This document shows, in pieces, positions 22,862-34,440 of a DNA stretch of 64,000 nucleotides. This DNA is from Oreocharis arfaki. Taxonomy: Eukaryota; Chordata; Aves; Passeriformes; Paramythiidae. The notes under the pieces were generated by a model. The model saw only the letters and a list, made by a program, of their open reading frames with translations, was not told the DNA's origin and did not search any database. The stretch lies in assembly GCA_013398015.1 (NCBI GenBank), contig VZRR01014159.1:615129-679128 (forward strand). The letters are read 5' to 3'. The first letter of the stretch is position 1; the number at the start of each line of letters is the position of its first letter. Position numbers and translations under genes: made by a program.

Positions 22862-25629
22862 TCTTTCCTGACAGCTTCACTGCTCCTTGTCCAGAAACCA
22901 AGGGCAGAAAACCCACAGAGGAGCTGGATTTCACATCCACTCTGATTCTCTCTTTGGTCAGTGGTGCTTTCTGCCCTGTGAAGTGCTCAGGTGTCATCTC
23001 TGTAATGGGAATTTTGGTCAGGGAGACGGGGAGCGGAGAGGAAGCAAGAAGCTGACAACTTCTACATGCACCACATTCTAATTGGGGTCAAGGGATGCAA
23101 CAGTTGGAGAGCAGCAAGTTATTTTCTGCATCACTGGCCTGTCAAAATTATGTTTTTACTCAGATATAAGGAAGGAAAAGGACAGAGTCTGGGAACAGCT
23201 CCCTGTCAAGTCACTTCTAGGAAATGAGGAGTGCCAGCAGCTGCCACTCTGAGCTGGGCATGGCAAGGTGCTCCATCCTCATTATCCTGGAGATGGCATG
23301 GAGCTATGTTGGTGATTGGAGAACCTCAACCAGCCACAATAAAAGGAGGAAAGGCAATTCGAGGCAAAAAGCACCCAGAAATCATTTTCATGGGTAGCTT
23401 TGCCTGTGAGGTGACACAATTCTGTTGACATTTGGTGGACTTTGACTTTACCAGGAGTGTTTACCCAGCTCCCAAGGGCATCAGGGGTGGAGTAATCACC
23501 TTCTTTACATCACCTTTGCACTGTCAGGCAAATTTCCCAAATCCCAAAAAATCCAACCTCACCTGAGTGCAAAAGCAGAGCAGTTCCCTCCTTTCCCAGC
23601 TCACTCCAAGAGAAAAATTGTGAGACACTATACGTCAGAAAAGCCAACGATTCATATTCCAGCTGATCAATGGTACAAACCCAAATCCTCAACTGGAAAA
23701 GTCTCCCCCTGATGACAGAACAGCTACAGACTCAATGTGGATGTGGAAAAAGAGAGAAGAGCTCTTGTGATCATCATCTCCAGCTTTGCCTGGAGAGCAC
23801 AGAGGGTCTGAAGGGCAGGATGCAAGTCAGGACAGGGACAGAAAGGTAAAATCTGTGAGAGGCAGGATATAGCACTGTGAGAAAAGCAGGAAAAGCATTT
23901 TCATCACATACCTAGAGAGGAAAATATATAAAATTTGGGGCTATTGCAAAAGTTAGAAGGGCTGAACCAGGGATTCCAGAGACAGATACCCCTGTGCATC
24001 CCCAGGAGGGATCCCTGCACTGCACTGCCTACACAAAATGGTTTAGATTTGACCCAGAAACCTCACAAATCACCCCAAAAGCACAGCCCAGTGTTAGGCC
24101 AGGCTTTTCTGCTATATCACAACACAAGCCCCCAGCCTGATGCCCTCCCCATGCCAGCAGACGCCCAGTCCCCCACCACAGACCAGGAGACACCTCAAGA
24201 ACAGCACCCAGCTAGAAACAGCCCCATCCTTAGCACGCAAAGAGATGTTCCCTGTGTACAGCCCTTTATAACCTTCCCTTCCTCATAAATGAATGATGAG
24301 GCTCCTTTAATGGAATTAATTCTGAATGCTGATCCCGGGATGAATTATCAATGGAAAACAGCAGCACAAGCACGGGGAGCTCACTCAGCACTGCCTGTCA
24401 CTCCCTGCTCTCTGGTGTTTCCAAACTACAGGAAAGGAGGGAGGGAAGGGACAGGAGCTGAGGGCTGCCCTGATGGGATCCTCAGGAGTTCCTGCAACAC
24501 GACCTCTCAGCTGCTGGAAACCCCCAGTGTATCCAGGACATGTCCAGGAAGTTCTTTGCATGTAAAAAATCCCTTCAGGCAGCGTGTGTAGGTATTGCTT
24601 GGAACAAAACCAGAGGTGTGCGAGACAGGAAGAGGCTGCTGTTGCCCAAAGAGACATCCAACCACCTCAAACCCACCCCATCTCCCCAGCCAGGTGAGGA
24701 GATAGAAACAAAGAATTGTGGAATGGTTTGGGTTGGGACAGATAATGAAGGATCAAGCGTGGCCGAGAGTTTCATCACGGAGGTTTGAGGCAGGACAAGC
24801 TCAGAGCTTCCCTGTCTTGGTCCAATATCTGACCTGCAAAAACATTGACCCTCGATGGACCAGCACCTGAAAATGGTGTTCAAGCAGCCAGGCCAACCAG
24901 CAGCCCCTGAAACATCAATTCAAGGCTTTTCCTGCCTCAGCACAAAGGATATTCCCTGTCTCACATCAACATCTCCACTCAGAGGGCTCGGAGTGGGCTC
25001 ACGTGGCTCAAGCCAAGCAGCCAGCAAAGCTGTTCCCACGTCTGCTCTGCCCAGCAGGTAGGTGTGAGAAGCCCAGCCATGCAGGAGGAGAGCTGCAGAC
25101 AGAAATGTGTCAGGCCGTGCTTTATCTCCTCCCGGCACAGGTGGTGGAAAGGAGTTGGAACAGGGGGAGGGAAAAAACAACACCGTGGTGGAGATAACTG
25201 AGATGTGAGCAGTGGTGCAGAAAGCAGGTGAGAACGATCCATTCCCCTCCTCCCACAAACATTCCCTGCAGAAAAGATGCTTCATTCCACTGCCACAACC
25301 TGCAGACATCCCCCAGGGCTTTTCAGGCCAACAGCAATTTCAGCGGGACCAGGATTTTACCCGTTCAGCTACAAAAAAAAAAACCCATGACTGCTTCACA
25401 CAGGCCAGACACACATCCAAAATGAACTGCCCTGTGTGGAGGTATTGGCACCTCTGCAGCTCAATCCCTCGCTCTGAGATGGGCTTTCTGTCCTGCAAAT
25501 TCAGCATATCCCACCTGCTGCCTTGGGATTACCTTCCCTCTCCACTTAATCCTTGGCACAGCCAGCAGCTCATCGCCCTCCACGAGCTCCATCCCTGGCA
25601 GTGTTGGTCAAAGGCTGTTCCTGAATTTC
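22862..25629. other. PLXNA4: Intronic sequence, no recognised gene
   Basis: Nothing recognisable apart from the short CR1 tip at 24709-24755. Open frames are short and carry no known domain. Confidence 0.5.
24709..24755 (-). mobile_element. Very short CR1 tip
   Basis: 'aaagaattgtggaatggttt' followed by 'gggttgggacagataatgaa' is the reversed end of a CR1 tail; homology fades within about 45 bp. Confidence 0.6.
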
Positions 25630-25820
25630 CTGATCAGGTTGCCCAGAGAAGCTGTGGCTGCCCGTGGATCCCTGGAAGTGTCCAAGGCCAGGCTGGATGG
25701 GGCTTGGAGCAGCCTGGGATAGTGGGAAGTGTCCCTGCCCAGGGCAGGACAGGATGGTGACCAGGAACGAGATGATTTTTAAGGTTCATTCCAACCCAAA
25801 CCATCCTATAACTCTCTGAT
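25630..25820 (+). mobile_element. CR1 LINE 3' end fragment
   Basis: Contains 'ggttgcccagagaagctgtg', 'gctgcccgtggatccctgga', 'agtgtccaaggccaggctgg' and ends 'cattccaacccaaaccatcc'. Passerine-type tail, plus strand. Confidence 0.95.
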
Positions 25821-27367
25821 AATTTCCTCACACCGGGCAGCCACTCAGCCCCAGCCCTCTGTGGCCCATCAAATTTTCTTCAAACAAGAGTCTGAACAAA
25901 TAAAGCCGAAGCAATTCTCTCAGTCACAATGCTTAGGTGAAGACTTTGGCCATACTGAGTCTATCCAAGGCTTGTCTCCTGTCTCCAAAAGCAATCAGAG
26001 ATGACATTTTATGGCACAGGGAGCAGATTGATTCTTCCTCCAGTGCAGGAAATAAGCTCAGGAAAATCTCAGCAGACACATAACATCCAAACACAACAGC
26101 AAGGAGGAAGGGAAGAGGTGATAGAGATTTACAAATCCAAGCTGAAGGCACTGGTGGAGGTGTAACCAGTGAGTAACTGTGGGCCATGTCTTGTAAAAAG
26201 GCTCCTGGAGTTACACACCACTTACTAAGAGTTTAACCCCGCATCAAAGACACTTCAATCAACTACCAGAGTCTGATCTTTCATTACACAACTGTCGTTA
26301 ATACAACCAGAAAATCAGTGGCAAGGCTGTTTTCCCAGTCCTTGCACTCTTACTGTGCTCAGTACCACGGCTTCTGGGGAGTGGATTTATTTACTACAAG
26401 CAGTTTACGACGTGTTTATTCTCATCTGCGCCGTGACCTTTTTGTGGTTGGGAAATGAGCAGTTCTTAGGAGCAGCTAAAATAATACAAGATAAAATAAA
26501 ATAGCCACAGCATCATTAAGCTGTAATTATTATTGAAATGCAACCTGAAAGAGATTCCATCTGTGTAAAACCCTCTCTCTTTGGATACACAGATACAGAT
26601 AATATCTAAAAATAAACAGGGACAGATCTCTCTCTTCCTCTGGAGGTGTAATTATACAGAGACATCATCTATACACAGCCACCCTGGGTGTAAATTCCAC
26701 CATGCAGATACAGTAGGCGGTGTATGCACGAGAAGAAAGTTATAAACTATATTTAAAACATGATCATTACTCAGAGTATTTGACACCTCGAGTATCAAGA
26801 GCTACATTTGCAACAAAATCGTGTTCTGTTTGCTAATCACTCAAACCCCAGTTTCCTATGAGCTTCCCCTCTCCTCAAAGCAACGGACTCAGCTATCTGA
26901 AAAGTCCAAGAGATATTTCCTGCTCGTCAATTAAAGGCAAAGCAGAACTGGCTGAACTCAAAATAATAAACAAAACCGGTGCAAATTCCTCTGAGCAGCG
27001 GCTGGGTGCTCTGTGCTGACTCAGCTCCCCCAGGACACAGAGCAGAGAGTAAAGCAGCCATCAGAGAAGCACTCAAAACCCAAAACGAAACAAAAAGGCA
27101 AAACTAACCCTGCCCTGCACCGCAAAATCGGAGGAGGCAGCAGCAGGAGCACACTTCACATTGTCTGCTAATAAATCCCTTCATCAGATTTGGCTGCTCC
27201 GTGTGTGTGAGGTGAGCACATCTCTATCAAATATTCCTGGTGGAAGCACTTAGAGAAAAGACTTGCTTGATGCCCAGTTTTTGCTGCTCTTTACAAAAAA
27301 ACCATGGGAGAGGCCAACTTTCAAGCATCACTCCAAGGCTGGAGTTACTTCCCATCACAGCAAAGAG
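25821..27367. other. PLXNA4: Unique intronic sequence with a long AT-rich, ORF-poor block at 26190-27000
   Basis: From about 26190 to 27000 there is no open frame of note, no transposable element and a high AT content, including 'attaagctgtaattattatt' near 26515 and 'gcagatacagtaggcggtgt' near 26704. It is the largest repeat-free AT-rich block in the window and a candidate conserved regulatory element. Confidence 0.5.
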
Positions 27368-27582
27368 GGGAGGCTCAGGCTGGACATCAGGAAAGGGCGG
27401 TCAAACACTGGAATGGGCTGCACAAAGGGGTGTGGGGGTCCCCATCCCTAGAGGTGTCCAAGGAACTGCTGGAGGTGGCACTCAGTGCTCTGCTTTAGTT
27501 GGAAAGGTGGTCACAGGTCAGACTTGAGGATCTTGGAGGTCTTTTCCTACCCAAATGATTCTGGGACAATGATTCTGTGACA
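27368..27582 (+). mobile_element. CR1 LINE 3' end fragment
   Basis: Matches CR1 through 'aggctcaggctggacatcag', 'gtccccatccctagaggtgt', 'ccaaggaactgctggaggtg' and 'cttgaggatcttggaggtct'. The tail has two copies of an ATGATTCTG-like unit ('aatgattctgggacaatgat'), the expected CR1 terminal repeat. Plus strand, same subfamily as 17883-18139. Confidence 0.92.
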
Positions 27583-30500
27583 CCTGTGGCTTTGGGGCCG
27601 TGGTTGCACGCCCACTCTGGGGTGGGATTGCTGTTAAGGAGGCAGCTGCATCCCCCACAGACACCTTGCTCAAAGCAGCTTTTGGGGATCCTGATCCCAC
27701 CAACTTCATGCAGACGGATGCAAAACCCTCTCCTTGCTTGGGGTGATCTTCTCTCCCTACACTGAGCAGAAAAGTGCCTTTGGCCCAGCCCCAGGATGTC
27801 ACCTCCATGCTCCAGCAAGGACAACATCTGTTGGAGGAGGCACCTTCTTGGGTCTCAGTTTAGGTCCAGTTCCTGGGTCTCAGTTTAGGTTCAGATCATC
27901 CCACCTCTCCCACACACCAGCTCCTTCCCTGTGGCACCACCAGCAGCGAGGAACCCCGGGGCTGGGCAAGCAGAAAAAGCAGATAAAGGCGAGGACGGAG
28001 CCTGCAAGGTTTGCCATCAGAACCACACAACGGGATGCCTTGGCAGGGACACAGATTTGACCCAAAATGCCCCTTCCAGTCCTACACTTCTGTAAAACAG
28101 GGCAGAGCTCTGCCCCCTGGCCCTTCAACAAGTCCTGATGCAGCAGTGAGGGGTCAGTAAAGTCCTCCTAATGTAGAGCAGGTCACGTTTTAGAGAGGAC
28201 ATTGATCTACCTCCTTCCTTGACCTGCGGTGGTTTGAAACGAAGCCAAGGAAGAAACCAGGAACTAATCCAGCAGCTCTGGGAATGAAGCAGATCTAGAG
28301 TTTTGTTTTTCATTACAAAGCCCCAACTGTGCAGAAATAACTGCAGAGAGGTGACTGGCAATGACCCTCTGGGGACAGCGTGAATGAAATCATGGTGACA
28401 AGGGGCTCAAAGACAGAGGGAGAACGGGATAAACTGCAAAAAAGGATGAAAAAAAAAAATATATCTGAGGCATCAGAGGCCGAGAGCAGAGGAAAGCGTG
28501 GCTGTCCACGCTGGCACAGAGATATCCCTGAGACTGAGAACTCTTGGCTTTCAGAAATCAAAAAAGACCAGCACTTTAGTAGAAGGGGAGCTGAGATGTT
28601 CCCAGGAAGAGGAAGGTGCTCCTCGTTAGGCCAATTCTTCTGCAAAGATGGTTTTAGGAAGAGCAAACAAGGAAATTTCACCTCAACCTCACGGATTTTG
28701 CATCTCCTGGGAAAATCACTTAAAAAACAAAAACAATCACAGGGCCACATGCATTTGGTGGCAGGGAACGACCACACTGTCCCCTCTGCCCTTTTCAACA
28801 TTTCTCTCCGGTAGTGGGAAAACCAGAGCCCCCAGGAGGAGCCTTGGGCAGTGGAATGCAATGACAGCAGAGGCTTTGAGGAGATGCAGAACCCTGTCAT
28901 GAACTCTGTGGGCTGAGGACGTGTTGTTTGAGGCAAGAAATCTCTTGGACAGTGATATATCAGGATAGGGCACCAAAATTTGCAACCTTGTGTGAAGCCA
29001 GCCATGGCTGGGGAAACACCAGACCAGTGAAGACTCATGAAGAAATGTGGGATTAACAAGGGTAAAAATGTAAAATAAAATGCCACTACAAGGCACTCTG
29101 GAGGCTGTTTGAGCACCAAGCCTGCTTTCCCTGCCTGTGCACACCCCGAGCACAGCTTCCCTCCTAATTTATTCATGATGTTCTGGCAGCCTCGCCAAGC
29201 TCACCCCAACACAGCTCATGCAAAAAACAAAAGCTCAGAGCGTTACAAAGGGCATTTCCCCAGCGCGGCGGAGGGAGGAAGGAGCTCACAGCGCTTTTCC
29301 AGGGGGTGGTGCAGCTCTGGGAGCTGCAAGGGGCAGGGAGGGGAGGTTGTGAACTCCGGCCAGCTCGGAGCTGCCTCTTCTGGGAAGCCAGGGCCTCCCA
29401 CCGGGATGCAGAGTCAGCTCCAAGGAGCAGGGTTTGAAGCAGAGCCACTGCGGGGAGCTGTTTCCAATTGGGACTGAAAAAACAGGGAAAGGGACCCTAT
29501 AATCCAGCTGCAGGCCCTTCCACCTCTGTTACCCCTCCTCGCAGGCACGCTCAGGCTGAAAAAATAGGAACGTGCTCTCAGCAGCTTCCCTGGCAAGAAA
29601 AAAAGGTCCATTTGCTTTTCCATACTACTCTAACCACTGTCTCCTGGTTATTGCCAGCACAGGTTAGAGTTTGCATCCTACAGAGGAACAGATATCCATG
29701 GAAGAGGGAGGAGGAGGAGTGTGGTCACCTTTTGAACCCCACGGGGCTGGTGTTCAGGCTGGAGAGGAAACAGTCTCAGAGACTCGTGCACCCAGGCTTC
29801 GCTAATTCCCCACTTTTTTATGCTGTTGTCAACCCTGGGAGATGTCCTCCCATGTCAGCACTGCAAGGAGGAGATATAACAAATGTGATAATGCCAGATG
29901 CTGCTGATAAGGGAAGGGAAAGAGGCAGGTAGGTCTGCTTGCTCCCCCCCAGGGAGAATGAGTGAGATAAAACCACAGCTCAGAGCAGCCCCGTGAGGAT
30001 CCTGATTCCATTCAATTGAGATTCTGTCCTCCTACCCTTCAGGGATGCTCAACACTGACGTGCAGCACCCCAAAAAGATCTGCTGGACCTTCAAGAGGGC
30101 ACCACAATGCCCACCCCTAAGAGGCCCTGCACAGAAACAATGCTCATTTTTAATGTTATTAACAATAAGTGGGTTTGGCTCAAGGCAAACACACAAAGTG
30201 TGGAGATATAAAACCACTTTGAAGAATATTCCCTTTAGTCCTTACTAAGAGCGTCCTACAAGACATAATTCAGGTCCCTGCTGCATTTCATTCCCTGCAG
30301 GCTCTGCCCTGAGGGGAAGATGAGGATGAGGACAGAGCCCTGTGGCCAAGGGCAGCGATGGGTCAGGGTCAGCACCTCACCCGAGGCTGAAATCCAGCCC
30401 TGCTGCACCCTCGGATGCAGGGAAGGGGAGCAGGTGATGGAAACCCAAGCTGGGCTCCAGCTGCCCAGGCTGCTATAAATAACACCCTCCTGGCTCTCAG

Positions 30501-30682
30501 GGAAAGCCAACGGAACAAACACAGCATCGCTCTGGAAGCGGGGCACGAGTGCACGGACACACACGTGGGGCAGGGCACGGCCCGGCTCAGGCAAATCCAA
30601 ACCCTGAGAAATTCATCCCAGCTCTTGGACTGGCTGATGAGAGTAATAATCCTTGGGTTTTGGGGTTTTTTCTCTGGGAATT
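27583..30682. other. PLXNA4: Intronic sequence, no recognised gene
   Basis: Includes a 25-bp tandem duplication at 27849-27898 and the window's longest open frame (28313-29176, minus), which has no recognisable domain and no splice or homology support. Confidence 0.5.
27849..27898. repeat. Two-copy 25-bp tandem repeat
   Basis: Two units beginning 'tgggtctcagtttaggt' lie head to tail, differing at a few positions near their 3' ends. It is a simple local duplication. Confidence 0.9.
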
Positions 30683-31156
30683 TACTCAGCCCTTGTGAGA
30701 CTTCACCTGGAGAAATCCATCCAGCTCTGGAGTCCTCTGCATAAGAGGTGGAGCTGTTAGAGAGGGTCCAGAGGAAGCCATGGAGCTGCTCCCAGGGCTG
30801 GAGCCCCTCTGCTCTGGAGCCAGGCTGGGAGAGCTGGGGGTGCTCTCCTGGAGAAGAGAAGGCTCCAGGGAGAGCTCAGAGCCCCTTTCAGAGCCTAAAG
30901 GAAGCTTTTAGAAAACAGGAAGAGAAGGAAGCTTTTAAAAAAGGGGAAGAGTAACTTTTTACACAGGCAGGTGGTGAGGCCCTGGCACAGGGTGCCCAGA
31001 GAAGCTGTGGCTGCCCCTGGTTTCCTGGAATTGTCCAAGGCCAGGTTGGATGAAGCTTGGAGCAACCTGGGATAGTGGAAGGTGTTCCTGCCCATGGTAG
31101 AGGGTGGAATTGGATGGGTTTTAAGGTCCTTTCCAACCTAAATCATTTTGTGATTC
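30683..31156 (+). mobile_element. CR1 LINE 3' end, longest passerine-type copy in the window, with internal rearrangement
   Basis: Starts around 'cccttgtgagacttcacctg' and runs through 'ggagctgttagagagggtcc', 'ggagcccctctgctctggag', 'ccaggctgggagagctgggg', then the usual 'ggcacagggtgcccagagaa' block, to tail 'ccaacctaaatcattttgtg'. Between 30899 and 30955 the expected CR1 sequence is missing and is replaced by two copies of an 'aggaagctttta' unit. Plus strand, antisense to PLXNA4. Confidence 0.96.
30899..30952. repeat. Two-copy approx. 26-bp tandem duplication inside CR1
   Basis: Units of the form aggaagctttta(g/a)aaaa..ggaagag occur twice in tandem. The neighbouring CR1 copy at 52708 has different sequence at this place, so the duplication and a deletion happened after this copy inserted. 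Confidence 0.8.
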
Positions 31157-32221
31157 CTTAATCACAGCCTGGCTCCATAAATTACTTAACTCCTTTGCAT
31201 CCCCAGCCAATGGAATGGACTCAGCATTTCCTGCCTTTGGCCAATTGCTGAGAAATCCAAGGAGGAAGGAACCCTCAAAACATGAATTGTGTTTGTTCCC
31301 GGCCACCCTCACATCCACCTGCTCACAGCAGCCATGGAAAACACTGACCAAGCTACACATCAGGGAAGGGACAGTGTGAATTTTACAGCTTCCAACTTCT
31401 CATGTGCCTTCTGCCCGGCCTATCCCGAACATGCCAGCAAGGCTCAGCGTTGCTCCCGTTTGAAATAAAGTCTCCCCCTGTAATTTAAAAATACCCCACT
31501 CTCATGCCAGCAATAACTTTCTGCCACGCTACGCTGGCTCTGTATTTATAGCCACGATTTCTTCGTGCCACGACACCCCTGTGCTGCCCATCCAATCCCA
31601 TAAAAAGGGATTTTGTTGTTTTAACCAGCAGTGGTGGCTCCCCCCCATTTCTGCCCAGGAGTGAGTCCCAGCCCCACAACCACACACTCAAGGCAGCACG
31701 GAGTTTCTCCCCCCTCGCTCCTCAGCAGCAATGACAAGGCAAAGGCTCCCGAGGGTGAACGCAAAGCTACAACCACTTCCATTTGAGCCATAATTGAAAA
31801 TCAATAGGATTGGTAGTTGGAATGCTCATGTGCTTAAAGCAGAGGTCTGGGAGGTGGGAGCAGGAGCGATTTCTTCTCCTGGCCATGACCGTAAGGAGAG
31901 GATTTTTTTTTTAAAGTTCTCTCAGCTTGTGATGCAGCACCACTAAAATGGAGATAATCCAGTGTTGGGTTGGAATTCACCAGAGCTTCAAAAGTGCTGA
32001 GGCAGAGAGGTGCTGGGACACGCTCACAGAGAACGAGTTATTTTTAAATATATTGAAGCGAGAGGCAGCGAGGGATGCCGAGCCTCCCTCCTTTCATTTT
32101 TTTAGGGCCATCAAAGAAAACTCTGCATCAGCAATCCCTGCTCCACCTGACTGATGCCAAGGAGCAGCAGTGCCAGGACACCCAAACTGAGATCAGCATC
32201 CCAGTGCTGCCTTAGGTGGAA
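31157..32221. other. PLXNA4: Intronic sequence, no recognised gene
   Basis: No repeat or exon recognised. A run of nine T lies near 31904. Confidence 0.5.
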
Positions 32222-32468
32222 TCAGAGATAAAATATCCTAATTTGGAAGGGAGCACCAAGGATCATCCAAGTGCAGTGCCTGGCCCCAAAAAGGACCACA
32301 CAAAATATCCCACCCTGGGCCTGAGAGCATTGTCTTAATGTTCCTGGAGCTCTGGCAGCCTCTGGAGGCTGCAACCATGCCCTGAGGAGCCTGTTCAGTG
32401 CCCAAACATCCTCTGGGTGAAGAATCTTTTCCTAATATCCAGCCCAAACCTCTCCTGTCACAGAGGGA
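32222..32468 (-). mobile_element. CR1 LINE 3' end fragment (other subfamily)
   Basis: Shows 'aaggatcatccaagtgcagt', 'cctgagagcattgtcttaat', 'gttcctggagctctggcagc' and 'tcctaatatccagcccaaac'. It matches the first part of the longer copy at 43003-43640, so both belong to one subfamily. Minus strand. Confidence 0.9.
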
Positions 32469-34042
32469 GCCCGTCCTTGCTGTCAAAATAATGGACCTTG
32501 CTACGTTCCCTGACCTCTGCCACCTGGAGCCCCCGGAATGGCACTTCCTCTCAATGGATATTGCCAGCAGGCTCTGGAAAGAAGGGATTCATCTCACTAA
32601 CAGGGTGAAAGACCATGGTGGAGGTGAAGGGGGAGGAAGGTGTAATTACTGAGTTGTCCCGAGTCAGGATCTGTGACAAGAGGAGAGGATAAAGGTGCCA
32701 CCAGCTACATCTTTAAATCAATCAATCAAAAAATCAATCTCTCTCTCTCCTTCCTTAGCTGCAGGGAACTCCACCACTGCTCCACATCACCCATCAACAA
32801 GAGCAGGGTTTTAACCAAACCAAGGCTCCGGGGTGTGAGCAGAGCTGTCCCAGATTAGGAGGATTTGCTGCAACATGACCCATTGTCCCCCTGCCACGGG
32901 AGCTGCTGTCCTGGTGAAAGCCCTTTAATCAAACAGCAGGGAGAACACCTCATTTCTTCATTACAGCCCAAGCAGCACAACTCCTGTGGCACTCAAGGTT
33001 CGTGCCGTGCTGCCTGAGCTGCTTCGCATCTGTCCTTCAGCTCCAGAGCAGCTGCCCAGCTCCTACCCAGGCCCAAACTTCTGCCAGCCTGGATCAGTAA
33101 CACAAACCTTGTGCTCCCAGGCACGGGCAGCCTCGGTGGAAACCCTCCTTTTTCCCAGCACGGCTCGGAGGTGTCATTAAGAATCCAATCAATGTGACGT
33201 CATGGGTGTAATTGAATTATGTGTATGCTCAGCAGACCCTTTCCACTTGGTATCCCCATTGGCTAATGTTGAATTATGATGGATCATACACAGGGATATA
33301 TGAAACATGCATGAATAACCCAAGCATGCATTTTTAATGATACAATCCTGATAACTTCCCCCTCCTAACAAAATCAAAATGAATTAAACACAAGTAGCTG
33401 TCAGTGGCATTAAAGAAAAAACCCTCATCATTTAAATGGCAACACGAAATGTTCCCTGAATTGGAGGGTGACTGGGACCGTTTGTTGTAATGATACCAAT
33501 TAACATATCTATCCATTTAAAGTTTTCAGGGCAAGAAGAAAGAGCAGCTTGGGTGATATTCAGGGTAGGCAAAGAAAGGTGAGGATAATGGATGGCTGGG
33601 AGTGAATAGGGCTGAGATGAATGGGGTAATTCAGATGAATTGTCTGACAATGGCTGGATAATCCCCCAGAAGAGCATGTCCCCAGATGTAGGACAAGGCT
33701 CGAAGGCTTGTGACATTCATTAAAATAAAATAAGGGTGAAACCTGCAAACCCAACAGTCAGAAATGATCCCACTCAGGCAGAGGCCACTGGACTCTGGGG
33801 GTCTGGATTGAGACTCTGCAATGGCCGAGTTAATGGGAACATCCCAGAGGAATGGTTCGGCTACAGTGGCTTTGCTTGGGGGCACAGGGGATTTCTTGAG
33901 GTCACCTCCATACCTGTGTTCCCCGATTTAACTGGTCATGATCAAAGAAGAGTGAATCACTTGCAGGAATGCTCTGGCATCTTGGATCTGCACTCTGAAT
34001 TATGACTGAGCTCTTCCAGCTCCAGTCAAGAGTCATCTTCTC
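32469..34042. other. PLXNA4: Unique intronic sequence with a CRE palindrome and AT-rich block near 33185-33500
   Basis: No exon or transposon seen. A short (ATCA)n/(CT)n stretch lies at 32715-32749. The 33185-33500 part is AT-rich and repeat-free and starts with a perfect CRE. Confidence 0.5.
33195..33202. promoter_or_regulatory. Perfect CRE palindrome TGACGTCA
   Basis: TGACGTCA is the full binding site for CREB/ATF proteins. It is followed by ccattggctaat (33253-33265), which holds an inverted CCAAT box, within an AT-rich unique block. Whether it is used cannot be told from sequence. Confidence 0.4.
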
Positions 34043-34182
34043 CATCTCTGGGAGTGTCCAAGACCAGCTTGGATGAGGCTTGGAGCTGCCTGGGATAGGG
34101 GAAGCTCTACCTGCCCATGGTGGGGGGTGGAACTGGATGATTTTAACATCTCTTCAACCCAAACCACTCCATGATTCCATGA
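34043..34182 (+). mobile_element. CR1 LINE 3' end fragment
   Basis: Contains 'ctgggagtgtccaagaccag', 'cttggatgaggcttggagct', 'gcccatggtggggggtggaa' and a tail 'caacccaaaccactccatga' followed by 'ttccatgat'. Plus strand, moderately diverged. Confidence 0.93.
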
Positions 34183-34391
34183 TAAGGAGGCAGCATGGAC
34201 CCAGGTTTGTGTGTCTCCATCTATCAGAGCCATCCAAATAATCTTCTTTTCCCTTCTACCACATCAATTTATCACTATCAATTACCTAACAAGCTCTCAC
34301 AATCACTCTGCCCAGGGTTATAGCTCCAACTACCTGGGCTAACATCATTTTGATTCCTAAATCCCTGGAAAAAAGGGGCAGCAGCTCTGCC

Positions 34392-34440
34392 AAAAAACAA
34401 AAAAAATTAAATTTTTTTTTAAAAATTCCAATTTTAAAAG
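34392..34440. repeat. A/T homopolymer stretch
   Basis: Alternating runs of A and T (caaaaaattaaattttttttt type) able to fold on themselves. Low-complexity sequence only. Confidence 0.75.

Noticed and set aside
28313..29176. Longest open frame in the window, 287 codons on the minus strand
   Set aside because: No recognisable domain, signal or repeat in the protein, no match to any gene I know, and several other frames of 190-240 codons occur by chance in the same intron. Its 5' part runs over a poly-A/T stretch.
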